Assembly (NCBI RefSeq): GCF_003254055.1
Contig: NZ_QKZT01000018.1
Coordinates: 40,229-104,228, forward strand
Source of the DNA: Algoriphagus chordae
Lineage (GTDB): Bacteria; Bacteroidota; Bacteroidia; Cytophagales; Cyclobacteriaceae
Length of the DNA: 64,000 nucleotides
Direction: 5' to 3'
The stretch's first letter is position 1; each line of letters starts with the position of its first letter. Position numbers and translations under genes: made by a program. Shown here one piece after another: positions 53,096 through 62,473 of the stretch. Under the pieces are notes generated by a model. It was not told where the DNA came from. It did not search any database and worked only from the letters and a program-made list of their open reading frames with translations.

Positions 53096-54337
53096 ATGCA
53101 TGCCAAAATAGTTGATGTTTTGATAATAGGTGCAGGACCATCAGGCTGTGTGGCAGCAGCATATCTTAAACAAAAGGGGCTCAACATAGTAGTAGTTGAG
53201 AAAAGTAAATTCCCAAGGTTTGTGATTGGGGAAAGTCTTTTGCCTCGATGCATGGATCACTTTGAAGAAGTAGGCCTAATGGACTGTTTGGCCCAACATG
53301 GATTTGAAGTGAAATCAGGCGCTAGGTTTCTGAAGGGAGATATTGTTTGTGATTTTGATTTTAGCAAGAAGTTTTCAGACGGATGGGATTACACGTGGCA
53401 GGTTCCAAGAGCTGATTTCGACAATTTATTGGCTGAAGAAATCCAGAAAATGGGTTGTGAACTATTCTTCGAGCATGAAGTACTGGATGTGAAACTAGAT
53501 GCTGAGGGAAACTCCATTACACAGGTAAAAGACGCTGATGGAAACACCTATCAAATTAAGGCAAAATTCATCATCGACTCCAGCGGCTATGGTAGAGTGT
53601 TGCCAAGACTTTTGGACTTAGACAAGCCCTCCACTGTTCCAATACACTCTTCCTTATTTACCCATTTGATCGATGAAAAAAGACCAAAAGGAAGAGAAGG
53701 AACCATCATTACTTTTGATGTGATTGATACCGATACCTGGTTTTGGGTCATCCCCTTTTCCAATGGAAAAACAAGCATTGGCTTTGTTGGAAAAAATGAA
53801 CTTTTCGACAAATATCCAGAAAACACTACGCAGAAACTGAAGGAAATGCTAAGCCTTTCCAGTTATTACTATGATCGGGTCAAGGATGTAGACTTTTTGT
53901 TTGAACCATACATGATCAAAAACTACTCGAAGTCGGTCAAGCAACTTTATGGAAAAGGCTATGCTTTAACGGGCAATAGTGCAGAGTTTTTAGACCCTGT
54001 GTTTTCATCAGGAGTCACCTTTGCTACCGAATCAGGCTTGTTGGCCGCCAAGCTAATTACCAAAGAACTGCAAGGCGAGACTGTCAATTGGGAAACAGAT
54101 TACTCGGGATATATCATGGATGGTGTGAAGGTATTTGAAACCTACGTCAAGGAGTGGTATACTGGCAATCTTCAGAAAATATTTTTCCATCACAATGTAA
54201 ATGAAGAGATCAAGAGCCAAATCTGCTCCGTGCTAGCAGGTTACGTTTGGGACAAAAACAACCCTTTTGTAAAGAATCACGACCGATTGGTCAAAACCGT
54301 TGCGAATTATATTGATCTAGAAAAGGAGACTACCTAG
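53096..54337 (+). CDS. Flavin-dependent halogenase/hydroxylase-like oxidoreductase
   Basis: A 413-residue flavoprotein with G-A-G-P-S-G-C-V-A-A near residue 12, a V-K-S-G-A-R-F segment carrying a Lys in the position of the halogenase catalytic lysine (variant B K-x-G), and W-F-W-V-I-P, which matches the W-x-W-x-I-P halogenase motif. Some flexirubins are chlorinated, so a halogenase would fit. Related hydroxylases and reductases share part of these motifs, so activity is not certain. It is transcribed away from the ammonia-lyase. Confidence 0.8.
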   Translation: MHAKIVDVLIIGAGPSGCVAAAYLKQKGLNIVVVEKSKFPRFVIGESLLPRCMDHFEEVGLMDCLAQHGFEVKSGARFLKGDIVCDFDFSKKFSDGWDYTWQVPRADFDNLLAEEIQKMGCELFFEHEVLDVKLDAEGNSITQVKDADGNTYQIKAKFIIDSSGYGRVLPRLLDLDKPSTVPIHSSLFTHLIDEKRPKGREGTIITFDVIDTDTWFWVIPFSNGKTSIGFVGKNELFDKYPENTTQKLKEMLSLSSYYYDRVKDVDFLFEPYMIKNYSKSVKQLYGKGYALTGNSAEFLDPVFSSGVTFATESGLLAAKLITKELQGETVNWETDYSGYIMDGVKVFETYVKEWYTGNLQKIFFHHNVNEEIKSQICSVLAGYVWDKNNPFVKNHDRLVKTVANYIDLEKETT

Positions 54338-54353
54338 CCTAGTCTCTTTCTTT
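54324..54353 (+). terminator. Intrinsic terminator overlapping the flavoprotein stop codon
   Basis: GAGACTA (54326-54332) pairs with TAGTCTC (54340-54346), with the TAG stop in the loop, and is followed by TTTCTTT. The stem can extend by a G-U and A-T pairs on each side. It closes the pigment locus. Confidence 0.8.
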
Positions 54354-54508
54354 GTAACCCCGAAAATCAGATCAGCTCATTATCCCAGACTACTATCAAT
54401 AAAGCTAGTGCAAGTCACGTTGTAAAAGCTAAAAAAAGCAGAGAGATCAGCCATAAAAGAATTCATTTTGCTTAATATTGAAATTAAATTACTCTTTATA
54501 TTAACACC

Positions 54509-55291
54509 ATGGGAAAAATCATTGCCATAGCCAATCAGAAAGGCGGAGTAGGCAAAACTACCACAGCGATGAACCTGGCGGCTAGTTTAGCGGTTCTGGA
54601 ATTTAAGACCCTGGTGATTGACGCTGATCCACAGGCCAATACTACCTCTGGGCTAGGTCATGACCCCAAAGCCATCAACACCAGCATCTACGAGTGCATG
54701 GTAGATGGAATTGATGTCAAAGAGATCATTCACAGCACCGAATTGGAATACTTAGATTTGGTACCCTCGCATATTGACCTTGTCGGAGCAGAGGTAGAAA
54801 TGATCAATCTGGATAATAGGGAAGAGAAAATGAAGGAGGTCATTCAGGAACTGAAAGACCTGTATGATTTCATTATCATCGATTGTTCTCCTTCCTTAGG
54901 ATTAATCACGATCAATGCACTTACCGCCGCTAATTCGGTTATCATACCTGTACAATGTGAATACTTTGCCTTAGAAGGTTTAGGGAAATTGCTGAATACC
55001 ATCAAAATCATTCAAACCAGATTGAATCCTGATCTGGAAATCGAAGGAATCTTACTTACCATGTATGATGTTCGACTTCGACTCTCTAATCAAGTAGTAG
55101 AAGAAGTAAGAGTTCATTTCAAAAACATGGTTTTCGAAACCATCATCCCTCGCAACGTGAGACTCAGCGAGGCACCTAGTTTTGGTTTACCAGCTATTTC
55201 ATTTGATGCAGATGGAAAAGGAGCTGTTGCTTACTTGAACCTTGCCGGTGAAATAGCACAAAAAAATGACTCACAAAAAGTGACCAAATAA
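54509..55291 (+). CDS. parA: Chromosome-partitioning ATPase ParA/Soj
   Basis: A 260-residue deviant Walker ATPase with N-Q-K-G-G-V-G-K-T-T near residue 9, D-A-D-P-Q near residue 39 and I-I-D-C-S-P-S near residue 123. It binds DNA non-specifically and is driven by ParB at parS. The parB gene follows after 2 bp. Confidence 0.96.
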   Translation: MGKIIAIANQKGGVGKTTTAMNLAASLAVLEFKTLVIDADPQANTTSGLGHDPKAINTSIYECMVDGIDVKEIIHSTELEYLDLVPSHIDLVGAEVEMINLDNREEKMKEVIQELKDLYDFIIIDCSPSLGLITINALTAANSVIIPVQCEYFALEGLGKLLNTIKIIQTRLNPDLEIEGILLTMYDVRLRLSNQVVEEVRVHFKNMVFETIIPRNVRLSEAPSFGLPAISFDADGKGAVAYLNLAGEIAQKNDSQKVTK

Positions 55292-55293
55292 CT

Positions 55294-56205
55294 ATGGCAG
55301 ACCAGAAACCAAATAGAAAAAAAAGCGTCTTGGGAAGAGGTCTAGGAGCCTTGCTAGAAGATAGCCCAGCCAAGCATAAAACTGAGGAGATTTTGCCTGA
55401 GGTAGTTAAAACTGGGATTTTTGAAATTCCACTTACCCAAATTCAGGTCAACCCTTTTCAGCCTAGAGTTCATTTTGACAAGGATGCCTTGTCTGAATTG
55501 GCAGAATCCATCAAAGTTCAAGGAATCATTCAGCCTATCACGGTCAGAAAACTCGACACGGATGAGTATCAGTTGATCTCAGGTGAGCGTAGATTTCAGG
55601 CTTCCAAAATTGCAGGCCTGACACAGATCCCTGCATACGTTCGTACTGCCAACGATCAGCAAATGCTAGAAATGGCGCTGATCGAAAACATACAGCGTGA
55701 AAATTTAAATGCTTTGGAAATAGCACAATCATATCAGCGATTGCTTGCAGAATGTGATCTTAAGCAGGAGGAATTGGGAGATCGAGTAGGAAAAAACAGA
55801 ACTACAGTCAACAATTACTTAAGGCTACTGAAGCTCCCTCCTACTATCCAAAGTGCTATTCGCGATCAGCAGCTATCTATGGGCCATGCCCGTGCATTAA
55901 TCAATATAGAAGACGTGGATACCCAACTTGCAATTTTCAAAAAAGCAGTTGAGGAAGAATTGAGCGTACGTAAAGTAGAGGCTTTAGTAAAAGCTCTCAA
56001 TGAAGGATCTCCTGAGAAGGCTTCGAAACCGGAACTAGATCCAGTAAGAAAATACGAGATCAATAAACTACAGCAGCAACTAGCCTCCCATTTTGGGACC
56101 AAAGTAGCGCTGAAGTCAAATCCAAAAAATAAAGGTGAGATAAAAATCCCTTTTAATTCAGCCTCTGATCTGAATCGGATTCTAGAAATCCTAGATATCA
56201 TCTAA
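55294..56205 (+). CDS. parB: Chromosome-partitioning protein ParB
   Basis: A 303-residue protein with the ParB N-domain (I-P-L-T-Q-I-x-x-N-P-x-Q-P-R and the CTP-binding G-E-R-R-F-Q-A-S near residues 96-104), an HTH parS-binding middle (L-G-D-R-V-G-K-N-R-T-T-V-N-N-Y-L-R-L-L) and a C-terminal dimerisation helix. Start codon ATG at 55294. Confidence 0.96.
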   Translation: MADQKPNRKKSVLGRGLGALLEDSPAKHKTEEILPEVVKTGIFEIPLTQIQVNPFQPRVHFDKDALSELAESIKVQGIIQPITVRKLDTDEYQLISGERRFQASKIAGLTQIPAYVRTANDQQMLEMALIENIQRENLNALEIAQSYQRLLAECDLKQEELGDRVGKNRTTVNNYLRLLKLPPTIQSAIRDQQLSMGHARALINIEDVDTQLAIFKKAVEEELSVRKVEALVKALNEGSPEKASKPELDPVRKYEINKLQQQLASHFGTKVALKSNPKNKGEIKIPFNSASDLNRILEILDII

Positions 56206-56207
56206 CC

Positions 56208-56825
56208 TTGAAGGTCCAAGTTTCTCATAGCATATTCCAAATCAAAGCCCCGCTTATTTTAGTGGGTCTTTTGCTTTTGTGTTTCAGTCTGAGCACTGTT
56301 GCATTTGCGCAAGAATCGAAACCTCCCCCTCCTCCACCAAAAGAAAAAGCTAAGGCTCCAAAATCAAAGCCTGATTATTCTTTACTTCCTAAGAATCCGA
56401 AAAAAGCAACTATTCTTTCGGCCATATTACCAGGAGCAGGACAGGTTTATAATGGTAAGTCATGGAAAGTACCACTGATTTACGGTGGCTTTATTACCGA
56501 TATTTATTTCATTAATTTCAACAATCGTCGCTACCAAATCTTCAAACAGGCACTTGCTGATTTTGACGATGATCTACCCAATGATTTCCCTAGTCTAAAT
56601 CGTGATGGTCTAGTACGCAACGTGAATTATTGGCGAAGCAACCGAGATCTTTGTTACCTCGTGTTGGTCGGGATTTATGCTTTGAACTTAATAGATGCGA
56701 ATGTGGATGCACACTTATCTGGATTTGATGTCTCTGATGATATCGCATTGAAATTTGAACCTCACTTCGAAAGTTTTTCATCGGATAACCGATCCGTGGG
56801 ACTTTCTGTAAAACTCAACTTTTGA
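56208..56825 (+). CDS. DUF5683-family membrane protein
   Basis: A 205-residue protein beginning with TTG at 56208. It has a signal or anchor helix and a Pro/Lys-rich tract (P-P-P-P-P-K-E-K), then I-L-P-G-A-G-Q-V-Y-N-G-K-x-W-K, typical of DUF5683, with hydrophobic helices around residues 84-98 and 152-165. It follows parB after 2 bp, a gene order common in Bacteroidota. The function is unknown. Confidence 0.82.
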   Translation: MKVQVSHSIFQIKAPLILVGLLLLCFSLSTVAFAQESKPPPPPPKEKAKAPKSKPDYSLLPKNPKKATILSAILPGAGQVYNGKSWKVPLIYGGFITDIYFINFNNRRYQIFKQALADFDDDLPNDFPSLNRDGLVRNVNYWRSNRDLCYLVLVGIYALNLIDANVDAHLSGFDVSDDIALKFEPHFESFSSDNRSVGLSVKLNF

Positions 56826-56919
56826 ACATGAATCCGAGCATTCCGAAGATTATCACAGAGTGGAATGATTTTCCAACTTGCGAGATTCCATGTGCCAATA
56901 CAAATCAAATTATTAACGA

Positions 56920-57642
56920 ATGAATATTTTACTTCTTGGCTATGGGAAAATGGGTCAGCTGATTGCAGAGTTATCCGAATCTCGAGGCCATAGCATTTCC
57001 GCCAAAATCAATATCGACAACCGGGATGAACTGAATTCTCTGGACCCAGCGACTATAGACGTTGCGATAGAATTCAGTCAACCAGAAGCAGCTGTAGAGA
57101 ATATCAAGTGGGCTATTGAGCGCGGCATTCCGGTAGTCTCAGGGACGACTGGCTGGCTAGATCAGAAACCAGCAATTGAGCAGCTTACTATTGATAAGGA
57201 TAGCGCATTTTTCTATGCCTCCAATTACAGTATTGGGGTTAATATCTTCTTCAAAGTCAATGAGTTCTTAGCCAAACTTATGAACGAAACTACTGGATAC
57301 ACTAGCTCAATAGAAGAGATTCACCATACTGCCAAAAAAGATGCTCCATCTGGAACTGCTATTACTTTGGCTGAAGGCATTATCAAAAACATAAATGAAC
57401 TAACAAACTGGAACCTGTCCGAAGGAGCGAACGAAAACGAACAATCACTTCCTATCACTTCCAAACGCATAGATCCCGCTCCTGGAACGCATATTATACG
57501 CTATTCGTCTGAAATAGACGATATTGAAATCACACACACAGCACATAGCAGACAGGGTTTTGCTCTTGGCGCAATTTTGGTAGCGGAGTGGATTCAAGGA
57601 AAGAAAGGCGTGCTTTCTATGGATGATTTTCTATCTTTCTGA
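56920..57642 (+). CDS. dapB: 4-hydroxy-tetrahydrodipicolinate reductase
   Basis: A 240-residue enzyme of lysine and diaminopimelate synthesis with a nucleotide fold L-L-G-Y-G-K-M-G, V-S-G-T-T-G-W, E-I-H-H-T-A-K-K-D-A-P-S-G-T-A and a C-terminal R-Q-G-F-A-L-G-A. The H-H-x-x-K-K-D-A-P-S-G-T motif is the catalytic signature. lepB follows 15 bp downstream. Confidence 0.95.
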   Translation: MNILLLGYGKMGQLIAELSESRGHSISAKINIDNRDELNSLDPATIDVAIEFSQPEAAVENIKWAIERGIPVVSGTTGWLDQKPAIEQLTIDKDSAFFYASNYSIGVNIFFKVNEFLAKLMNETTGYTSSIEEIHHTAKKDAPSGTAITLAEGIIKNINELTNWNLSEGANENEQSLPITSKRIDPAPGTHIIRYSSEIDDIEITHTAHSRQGFALGAILVAEWIQGKKGVLSMDDFLSF

Positions 57643-57657
57643 ACTTAAAAACCAATC

Positions 57658-58731
57658 ATGAGTAAGTCAACTAAAAAAAAATCAGCTGCCCGCGAATGGG
57701 GTGATGCCTTGATTTTTGCAGTAGTAGCAGCCAGTTTGATCCGATGGCTATTGCTAGAACCTTTTACGATCCCTACAGCCTCGATGGAAAAATCACTTTT
57801 GGTGGGCGATTTCCTTTTTGTGAGTAAAATGCACTATGGAACGCGATTCCCGATGACTCCATTGCAAGTTCCTCTCACACACCAGAAGGTATGGGGAACA
57901 GAGATTCCTTCATATTCAGATGCTATCCAGCTTCCTTATTACAGATTGCCTGGTTTCTCAGATGTGGAGAGAAATGATGTAGTCGTATTCAATTACCCAG
58001 TGGAATTCCAATATCCAACTGATCTCAAAACCAATTACATTAAACGAGCAATTGGTATTTCGGGAGATGTAATCGAAGTGAGAAATGGTGACGCCTACGT
58101 GAATAACGAACTCGCAGATAAGCCAGCTGAGATGCAATATTCTTATGATGTGATTACTAACAGGCCGCTGAATCAAGATTTCTTCAATGATTATGAAATC
58201 AATCCTGAAAGTTATAGGACTTTTACCGATGGCTCCGGCTATATGGTATTCGCCACTGACGAGGTAATCAAAAGATTAGAGTCCTCACCTGTTGTAACTT
58301 CGGTTGCAAAGCGTATTGAGAAAATCGGAGGAAATTCCGAGATTTTCCCTGATGGCATGACCTTAGGTTGGAATCGAGACAACTACGGTCCACTAAAGGT
58401 CCCAGCTAAAGATTGGACGATCGAAATGACTGATGAAAATGTAATGAAATACAGTTTCACCATAGAAAAATATGAAGGACTTGAAAATGTAGAAGTTAGA
58501 GAAGGTCAGCTATTTATAGATGGCCAGAAAGTAGACAGCTATACTTTCAAACAGAATTATTACTTTATGATGGGTGACAATCGACACGACTCCTTGGATT
58601 CGCGCTACTGGGGTTTTGTCCCAGAAGATCATATAGTCGGCAAAGCCTGGTTCCTGTGGCTATCACTAGACAAGCATGAATCGATGTTTAGCAAGATTCG
58701 CTGGAGCCGAATATTTAGCGGTATAAATTAA
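57658..58731 (+). CDS. lepB: Signal peptidase I
   Basis: A 357-residue type I signal peptidase. It has an N-terminal membrane helix, catalytic Ser in P-T-A-S-M-E-K-S near residue 42 and Lys in N-Y-I-K-R-A-I-G near residue 126, and the closing G-D-N-R-x-x-S-x-D-S-R-Y-W-G box. A long insertion of about 110 residues between the Lys motif and the final box is usual in Bacteroidota. Confidence 0.95.
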   Translation: MSKSTKKKSAAREWGDALIFAVVAASLIRWLLLEPFTIPTASMEKSLLVGDFLFVSKMHYGTRFPMTPLQVPLTHQKVWGTEIPSYSDAIQLPYYRLPGFSDVERNDVVVFNYPVEFQYPTDLKTNYIKRAIGISGDVIEVRNGDAYVNNELADKPAEMQYSYDVITNRPLNQDFFNDYEINPESYRTFTDGSGYMVFATDEVIKRLESSPVVTSVAKRIEKIGGNSEIFPDGMTLGWNRDNYGPLKVPAKDWTIEMTDENVMKYSFTIEKYEGLENVEVREGQLFIDGQKVDSYTFKQNYYFMMGDNRHDSLDSRYWGFVPEDHIVGKAWFLWLSLDKHESMFSKIRWSRIFSGIN

Positions 58732-58735
58732 GCAT

Positions 58736-58768
58736 TAAGCCCTGAGATTTATTTCAGGGCTTTTTTTT
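58736..58768 (+). terminator. Intrinsic terminator after lepB
   Basis: AAGCCCTGA and TCAGGGCTT form a 9-bp stem with an 8-nt loop, followed by a run of eight T. It probably ends the parA-lepB transcript. Confidence 0.92.
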
Positions 58769-58806
58769 AGACAAACTGAGACTGCTCACTGCGACGGAAT
58801 ACTATC

Positions 58807-59469
58807 TTACCATTCTATCGGCTTAATCCCATGAGCGACTAAATACTCATTGGCCTTTGAAAAGTGTTGGCAACCGAAAAACCCGCGATAAGAAGAAAGT
58901 GGGCTCGGGTGAGGAGCTTTCAAGATCAAGTGTTTATTAGCATCAATTAGCGCTGCTTTCTTTTGAGCATAAGCTCCCCAAAGCAAAAACACGACGTTTT
59001 CACGTTGATCACTAATTATCTTGATTACCTCATCGCTAAACTCCTCCCATCCTTTTTTCTGATGAGATCCCGCTTCATGTTCCCTGACAGTCAGCGTAGC
59101 ATTCAACAAAAACACCCCTTGATCTGCCCATCGAGTTAGATCCCCGTCTGGCGGGAAAACTTTCCCTACGTCAGTTTCTATTTCCTTGAAAATATTCCGA
59201 AGGCTCGGAGGAAAGGGAACACCCGGATTTACCGAAAAAGCTAAACCATTAGCCTGATTAGCACCGTGATAGGGATCCTGCCCAAGAATAACCACCTTCA
59301 CCGCATCCAGAGGACAATGATTGAATGCATTGAACATATCTTTTTGGGGAGGGTAAACCTTTGTACCAGCATACTCGTCTCTTACAAATGCAAACAGGTT
59401 TTGAACAAACGTTTTTGCAAAGAGTTGATTCATAACTACTTTCCAACTTGTATCGATCTTGACTTCCAT
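58807..59469 (-). CDS. ung: Uracil-DNA glycosylase
   Basis: A 220-residue family 1 glycosylase with the water-activating motif G-Q-D-P-Y-H-G-A near residue 61 (catalytic Asp) and the DNA-intercalation loop H-P-S-P-L-S-S-Y-R-G. It removes uracil from DNA at the first step of base excision repair. Confidence 0.96.
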   Translation of the reverse strand: MEVKIDTSWKVVMNQLFAKTFVQNLFAFVRDEYAGTKVYPPQKDMFNAFNHCPLDAVKVVILGQDPYHGANQANGLAFSVNPGVPFPPSLRNIFKEIETDVGKVFPPDGDLTRWADQGVFLLNATLTVREHEAGSHQKKGWEEFSDEVIKIISDQRENVVFLLWGAYAQKKAALIDANKHLILKAPHPSPLSSYRGFFGCQHFSKANEYLVAHGIKPIEW

Positions 59470-59531
59470 TAAGTTATATTGATATTCAAACTATTAATTG
59501 TATATTTGCTAGCTATAAAATTGTTTAATTT

Positions 59532-59918
59532 ATGGTAACTACTGTTACATCCGGCATTCAGGTCACTGTAGAGGTCACCTATCAAGCAGAATTCTCAAGC
59601 CCTCATCAGCATCATTTTGTATTTACCTACAAGGTAACTATTGAAAATAAAAGCAACCAAACTGTGCAGTTAATGCGCAGACGATGGGAGATTTCTGATG
59701 CTGCAGAAATTAAAAAAATCATTGAAGGTGATGGGGTAGTTGGACAGCAGCCAGTTTTAGAATCTGGTCAATCCCATAGCTACGTTTCTGGATGCAATTT
59801 GAAATCTGGTTTGGGTAAAATGTGTGGTGTATACTTCATGGAAAAATTGATTGACGGAAGCACCTTCGAAGTGGTAATTCCAGAATTTCAGATGATTGCC
59901 AATTACTTCCAAAACTAA
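59532..59918 (+). CDS. apaG: ApaG-domain protein
   Basis: A 128-residue single beta-sandwich protein with V-T-S-G-I-Q-V-T-V, R-R-R-W-E-I-S-D-A and the late G-K-M-C-G-V-Y pattern of ApaG/polymerase delta-interacting-protein domains. Family members are linked to Co2+/Mg2+ homeostasis, but the mechanism is unclear. The methyltransferase frame begins inside or at its 3' end. Confidence 0.93.
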   Translation: MVTTVTSGIQVTVEVTYQAEFSSPHQHHFVFTYKVTIENKSNQTVQLMRRRWEISDAAEIKKIIEGDGVVGQQPVLESGQSHSYVSGCNLKSGLGKMCGVYFMEKLIDGSTFEVVIPEFQMIANYFQN

Positions 59919-59919
59919 T

Positions 59920-60699
59920 TTGCAGGATATAGTTTACCCGCTTTTTTCCTACCTAGCATATTGGCTACAGAAAGAGGATAAATTCTCCCTTCAATCTCCC
60001 TTATTATTCAAAACTTATCAAGATCTTTTCGGCTTTATTAAAGCTAGAAAAGGTGATGATTTGGACATTGAACTTTTCAGAAAAGAGTTACTTGCCTCCA
60101 ATGAACTGATTAGTGTGGAGGATTATGGCGCTGGTTCCAAACGTGTCAACACTGCCCATAGACGAGTTGCTGAGATCACCCGATACAGCACAAGTAATCG
60201 GAAATTTGCACAGTGCTATCAGTTTTTTTGTAGTCTAACTCCCGCCGAGACAGTCCTCGAACTAGGGACCTGCATGGGCATCAGTAGTAGATACCTCTCT
60301 AGAGTTACTCAGGGAAAGCTTTATTCCTTCGAAGGCTCTCCTGAAATAGCGAGAATCGCTAAACCTAGCGAAGGCTTTGACAACCTCAATTTGGTGATAG
60401 GAGAACTTAGGGACACACTTCCCTCTATCCTAGACAGCCTGGACAAGATTGATTTCGCCTTAATTGATGCGACTCACACCTACGAAGCAACATTGAGCTA
60501 TTTTGAACTGCTACTTTCTAAAATTCAGGCAAGTTCAATCATTGCTATTGGTGATATCCATTGGTCGCGAGAAATGGAAAAGGCTTGGCAAGAAATCAAA
60601 GGCAGACCTGAAGTCAAACTCAGTTTAGATTTCTACGAATGTGGAATTGTGTTCTTTGATTACCCAGGAGAAAAGGCTGAGTACATCTTAGATTTTTGA
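59920..60699 (+). CDS. Class I SAM-dependent methyltransferase (O-methyltransferase-like)
   Basis: A 259-residue methyltransferase with motif I V-L-E-L-G-T-C-M-G-I-S near residue 113 and an I-D-F-A-L-I-D-A-T-H metal-type motif near residue 182. The first usable start is TTG at 59920, 1 bp after the apaG stop; an earlier TTG at 59896 would overlap apaG by 23 bp. The family resembles DUF/TylF-like O-methyltransferases. The substrate is unknown. Confidence 0.78.
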   Translation: MQDIVYPLFSYLAYWLQKEDKFSLQSPLLFKTYQDLFGFIKARKGDDLDIELFRKELLASNELISVEDYGAGSKRVNTAHRRVAEITRYSTSNRKFAQCYQFFCSLTPAETVLELGTCMGISSRYLSRVTQGKLYSFEGSPEIARIAKPSEGFDNLNLVIGELRDTLPSILDSLDKIDFALIDATHTYEATLSYFELLLSKIQASSIIAIGDIHWSREMEKAWQEIKGRPEVKLSLDFYECGIVFFDYPGEKAEYILDF

Positions 60700-61278
60700 G
60701 TTTTCAAGAATCATAAATACCTCCGAACCCAATCGCTCAGGAATTGAATTGTAACAAGGGGCTAGCGTTTTCACTTTAAAGTACTTTTCAAAAAGCATCC
60801 TATATTCTTCGGACTTTCCTCCAAAAGGCGGTCCCTCAAAATCAAATTCTCGATCAAACCAAACGCCTACTAATTTCCCTCCTGGTTTTAAAAGACTGGC
60901 CATTTTCTTCGCATAATCTTCTCTAAGGTCTGGATCGAGTGCGCAGAAGAAGGTTTGCTCCAAAATCAAATCATACTTCCCAGTATGCTCAAAAAAATCT
61001 TGATGATGAATAAACTTATCAGGATAGCTCGGAAACAGGGATTTAAACCTAGCTAAAGCTTCGCTGGAAAAATCCAAAATATGGAGATTGTTGAAGCCAG
61101 ATTGCCATCCATAAGCAACTTCATAGCCCAAACCAGCTCCTGGGATAAGGATTTGCATATCCTTATTTTCAATTTGGTCTAAATATTGCACAAGTGGAGG
61201 AGAAGCAAAACCTATGTCCCAACCAGTTTTGCTTGTGACATATCTTTCAGTCCAATAATTTTTGTCTAAAAAAGCCAT
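60688..61278 (-). CDS. TPMT-like class I methyltransferase
   Basis: A 196-residue SAM enzyme with Y-W-T-E-R-Y near residue 7, motif I L-I-P-G-A-G-L-G-Y-E near residue 45 and E-Q-T-F-F-C-A-L near residue 108. This is the thiopurine-S-methyltransferase / thiol-methyltransferase pattern common in Bacteroidota. It overlaps the preceding gene's 3' end by 12 bp in convergent orientation. Confidence 0.85.
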   Translation of the reverse strand: MAFLDKNYWTERYVTSKTGWDIGFASPPLVQYLDQIENKDMQILIPGAGLGYEVAYGWQSGFNNLHILDFSSEALARFKSLFPSYPDKFIHHQDFFEHTGKYDLILEQTFFCALDPDLREDYAKKMASLLKPGGKLVGVWFDREFDFEGPPFGGKSEEYRMLFEKYFKVKTLAPCYNSIPERLGSEVFMILENSKI

Positions 61279-61294
61279 TTAACGCCTTATTTGA

Positions 61295-62224
61295 ATGAAT
61301 ACTGAATTTGAAAATAACAGACCTGAAAAGAAAGACCAAGGCAAAAACATTATCATTATTGTTTTGGTACTCTTAGTGATCATTAGTGGCATTAAGCTTT
61401 ACACGGATTATGTAGATCGCTCCAAAAAATCAGAAGAAATTCTATTGCTTTCTACTGAAAACAATGATTTGAATAAGCGACTAGACTCAGTCACTTATCA
61501 ACTTGACCTGAGAATCCAAGAAATTGAGAAGCTCGGTGGAGACGTGCAATCCTTAGAAGAAGTTCGTGATCAATTAATAGCCGAAAGAAACACCTCAAGA
61601 CAAAGAAGCTCTTCTGAAATTGTCGCCTTAAATGAGAAAATCAAGACCTACAATGGAATGATAGTAGAAAAAGATCAGGAGATTCTGGAATTGAGAGCGG
61701 TGAATCAGCAGCTTTTTACAGAAAATCAAGATTTGAAATCCACTCAGGCAGAAATAGAGGAAGAGGTAGCTCAGCTGAATATTCAGAAAGAGGATCTTCA
61801 AGCCAAAGTCAATGTGGCTTCTATGCTGAAAGCGGAGAACATTGAAATTTCTGCTGTGAACTCTAAGGGAAAAGAAAGGGTAGAAACCACCAAAGATTTC
61901 AAAAACCGCCAGATCGAGCGAATCAAAGTGAGTTTCAACCTTGCAGACAATAAAGTAGCCGAAAAAGGTCCACGAAATATTTATGTGCAGGTATTAGCAC
62001 CAAATGAACAACCGATTTTTGATGTAGCTAAAGGCTCTGGCACCTTTATGATGGAAGGAGCAGAACAATTCTATACCGTAAAACAGGATGTGATTTTTGA
62101 CAATACGGAGCAAGAGCTGACCTTCTTTTACGAGAAGGGATCAGACTACACCTCGGGCATTCATCAGGTCAAAATATTCGTTGACAACTACCAAGTCGGC
62201 ACAAAGACTTTCTCAGTAAAATAA
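61295..62224 (+). CDS. Membrane-anchored coiled-coil protein
   Basis: A 309-residue protein with an N-terminal cytoplasmic tail, one membrane helix near residues 19-37 (I-I-I-I-V-L-V-L-L-V), a long coiled coil of about residues 43-180 rich in Glu, Gln and Asn heptads, and a C-terminal beta-rich domain outside the membrane (about 200-309). The function is unknown. It starts 16 bp from the divergent methyltransferase. Confidence 0.8.
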   Translation: MNTEFENNRPEKKDQGKNIIIIVLVLLVIISGIKLYTDYVDRSKKSEEILLLSTENNDLNKRLDSVTYQLDLRIQEIEKLGGDVQSLEEVRDQLIAERNTSRQRSSSEIVALNEKIKTYNGMIVEKDQEILELRAVNQQLFTENQDLKSTQAEIEEEVAQLNIQKEDLQAKVNVASMLKAENIEISAVNSKGKERVETTKDFKNRQIERIKVSFNLADNKVAEKGPRNIYVQVLAPNEQPIFDVAKGSGTFMMEGAEQFYTVKQDVIFDNTEQELTFFYEKGSDYTSGIHQVKIFVDNYQVGTKTFSVK

Positions 62225-62228
62225 TTAA

Positions 62229-62251
62229 AGCCTCCCCCGGGAGGTTTTTTT
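62229..62251 (+). terminator. Intrinsic terminator
   Basis: CCTCCC and GGGAGG with a 2-nt loop (62231-62244) are followed by seven T and preceded by AAA. Confidence 0.85.
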
Positions 62252-62473
62252 GTATAAAGTCAAACACAGGTTAACTCGAATCAACATATCTCCGGTACCT
62301 ATTTATTAAATTTAATCCACAAGGATCATTTTGCCACAAATTGCTCATCCTACTTATTACTTTCTACTTTTCACCAAATAGGATATCTGGAATCATACTA
62401 GGCCATAGCTTACCATTTCGTAGGCCAAGACTAGCATTCTTCAGCCTCCCCTATTTTTGACTTTGCTATTCGC

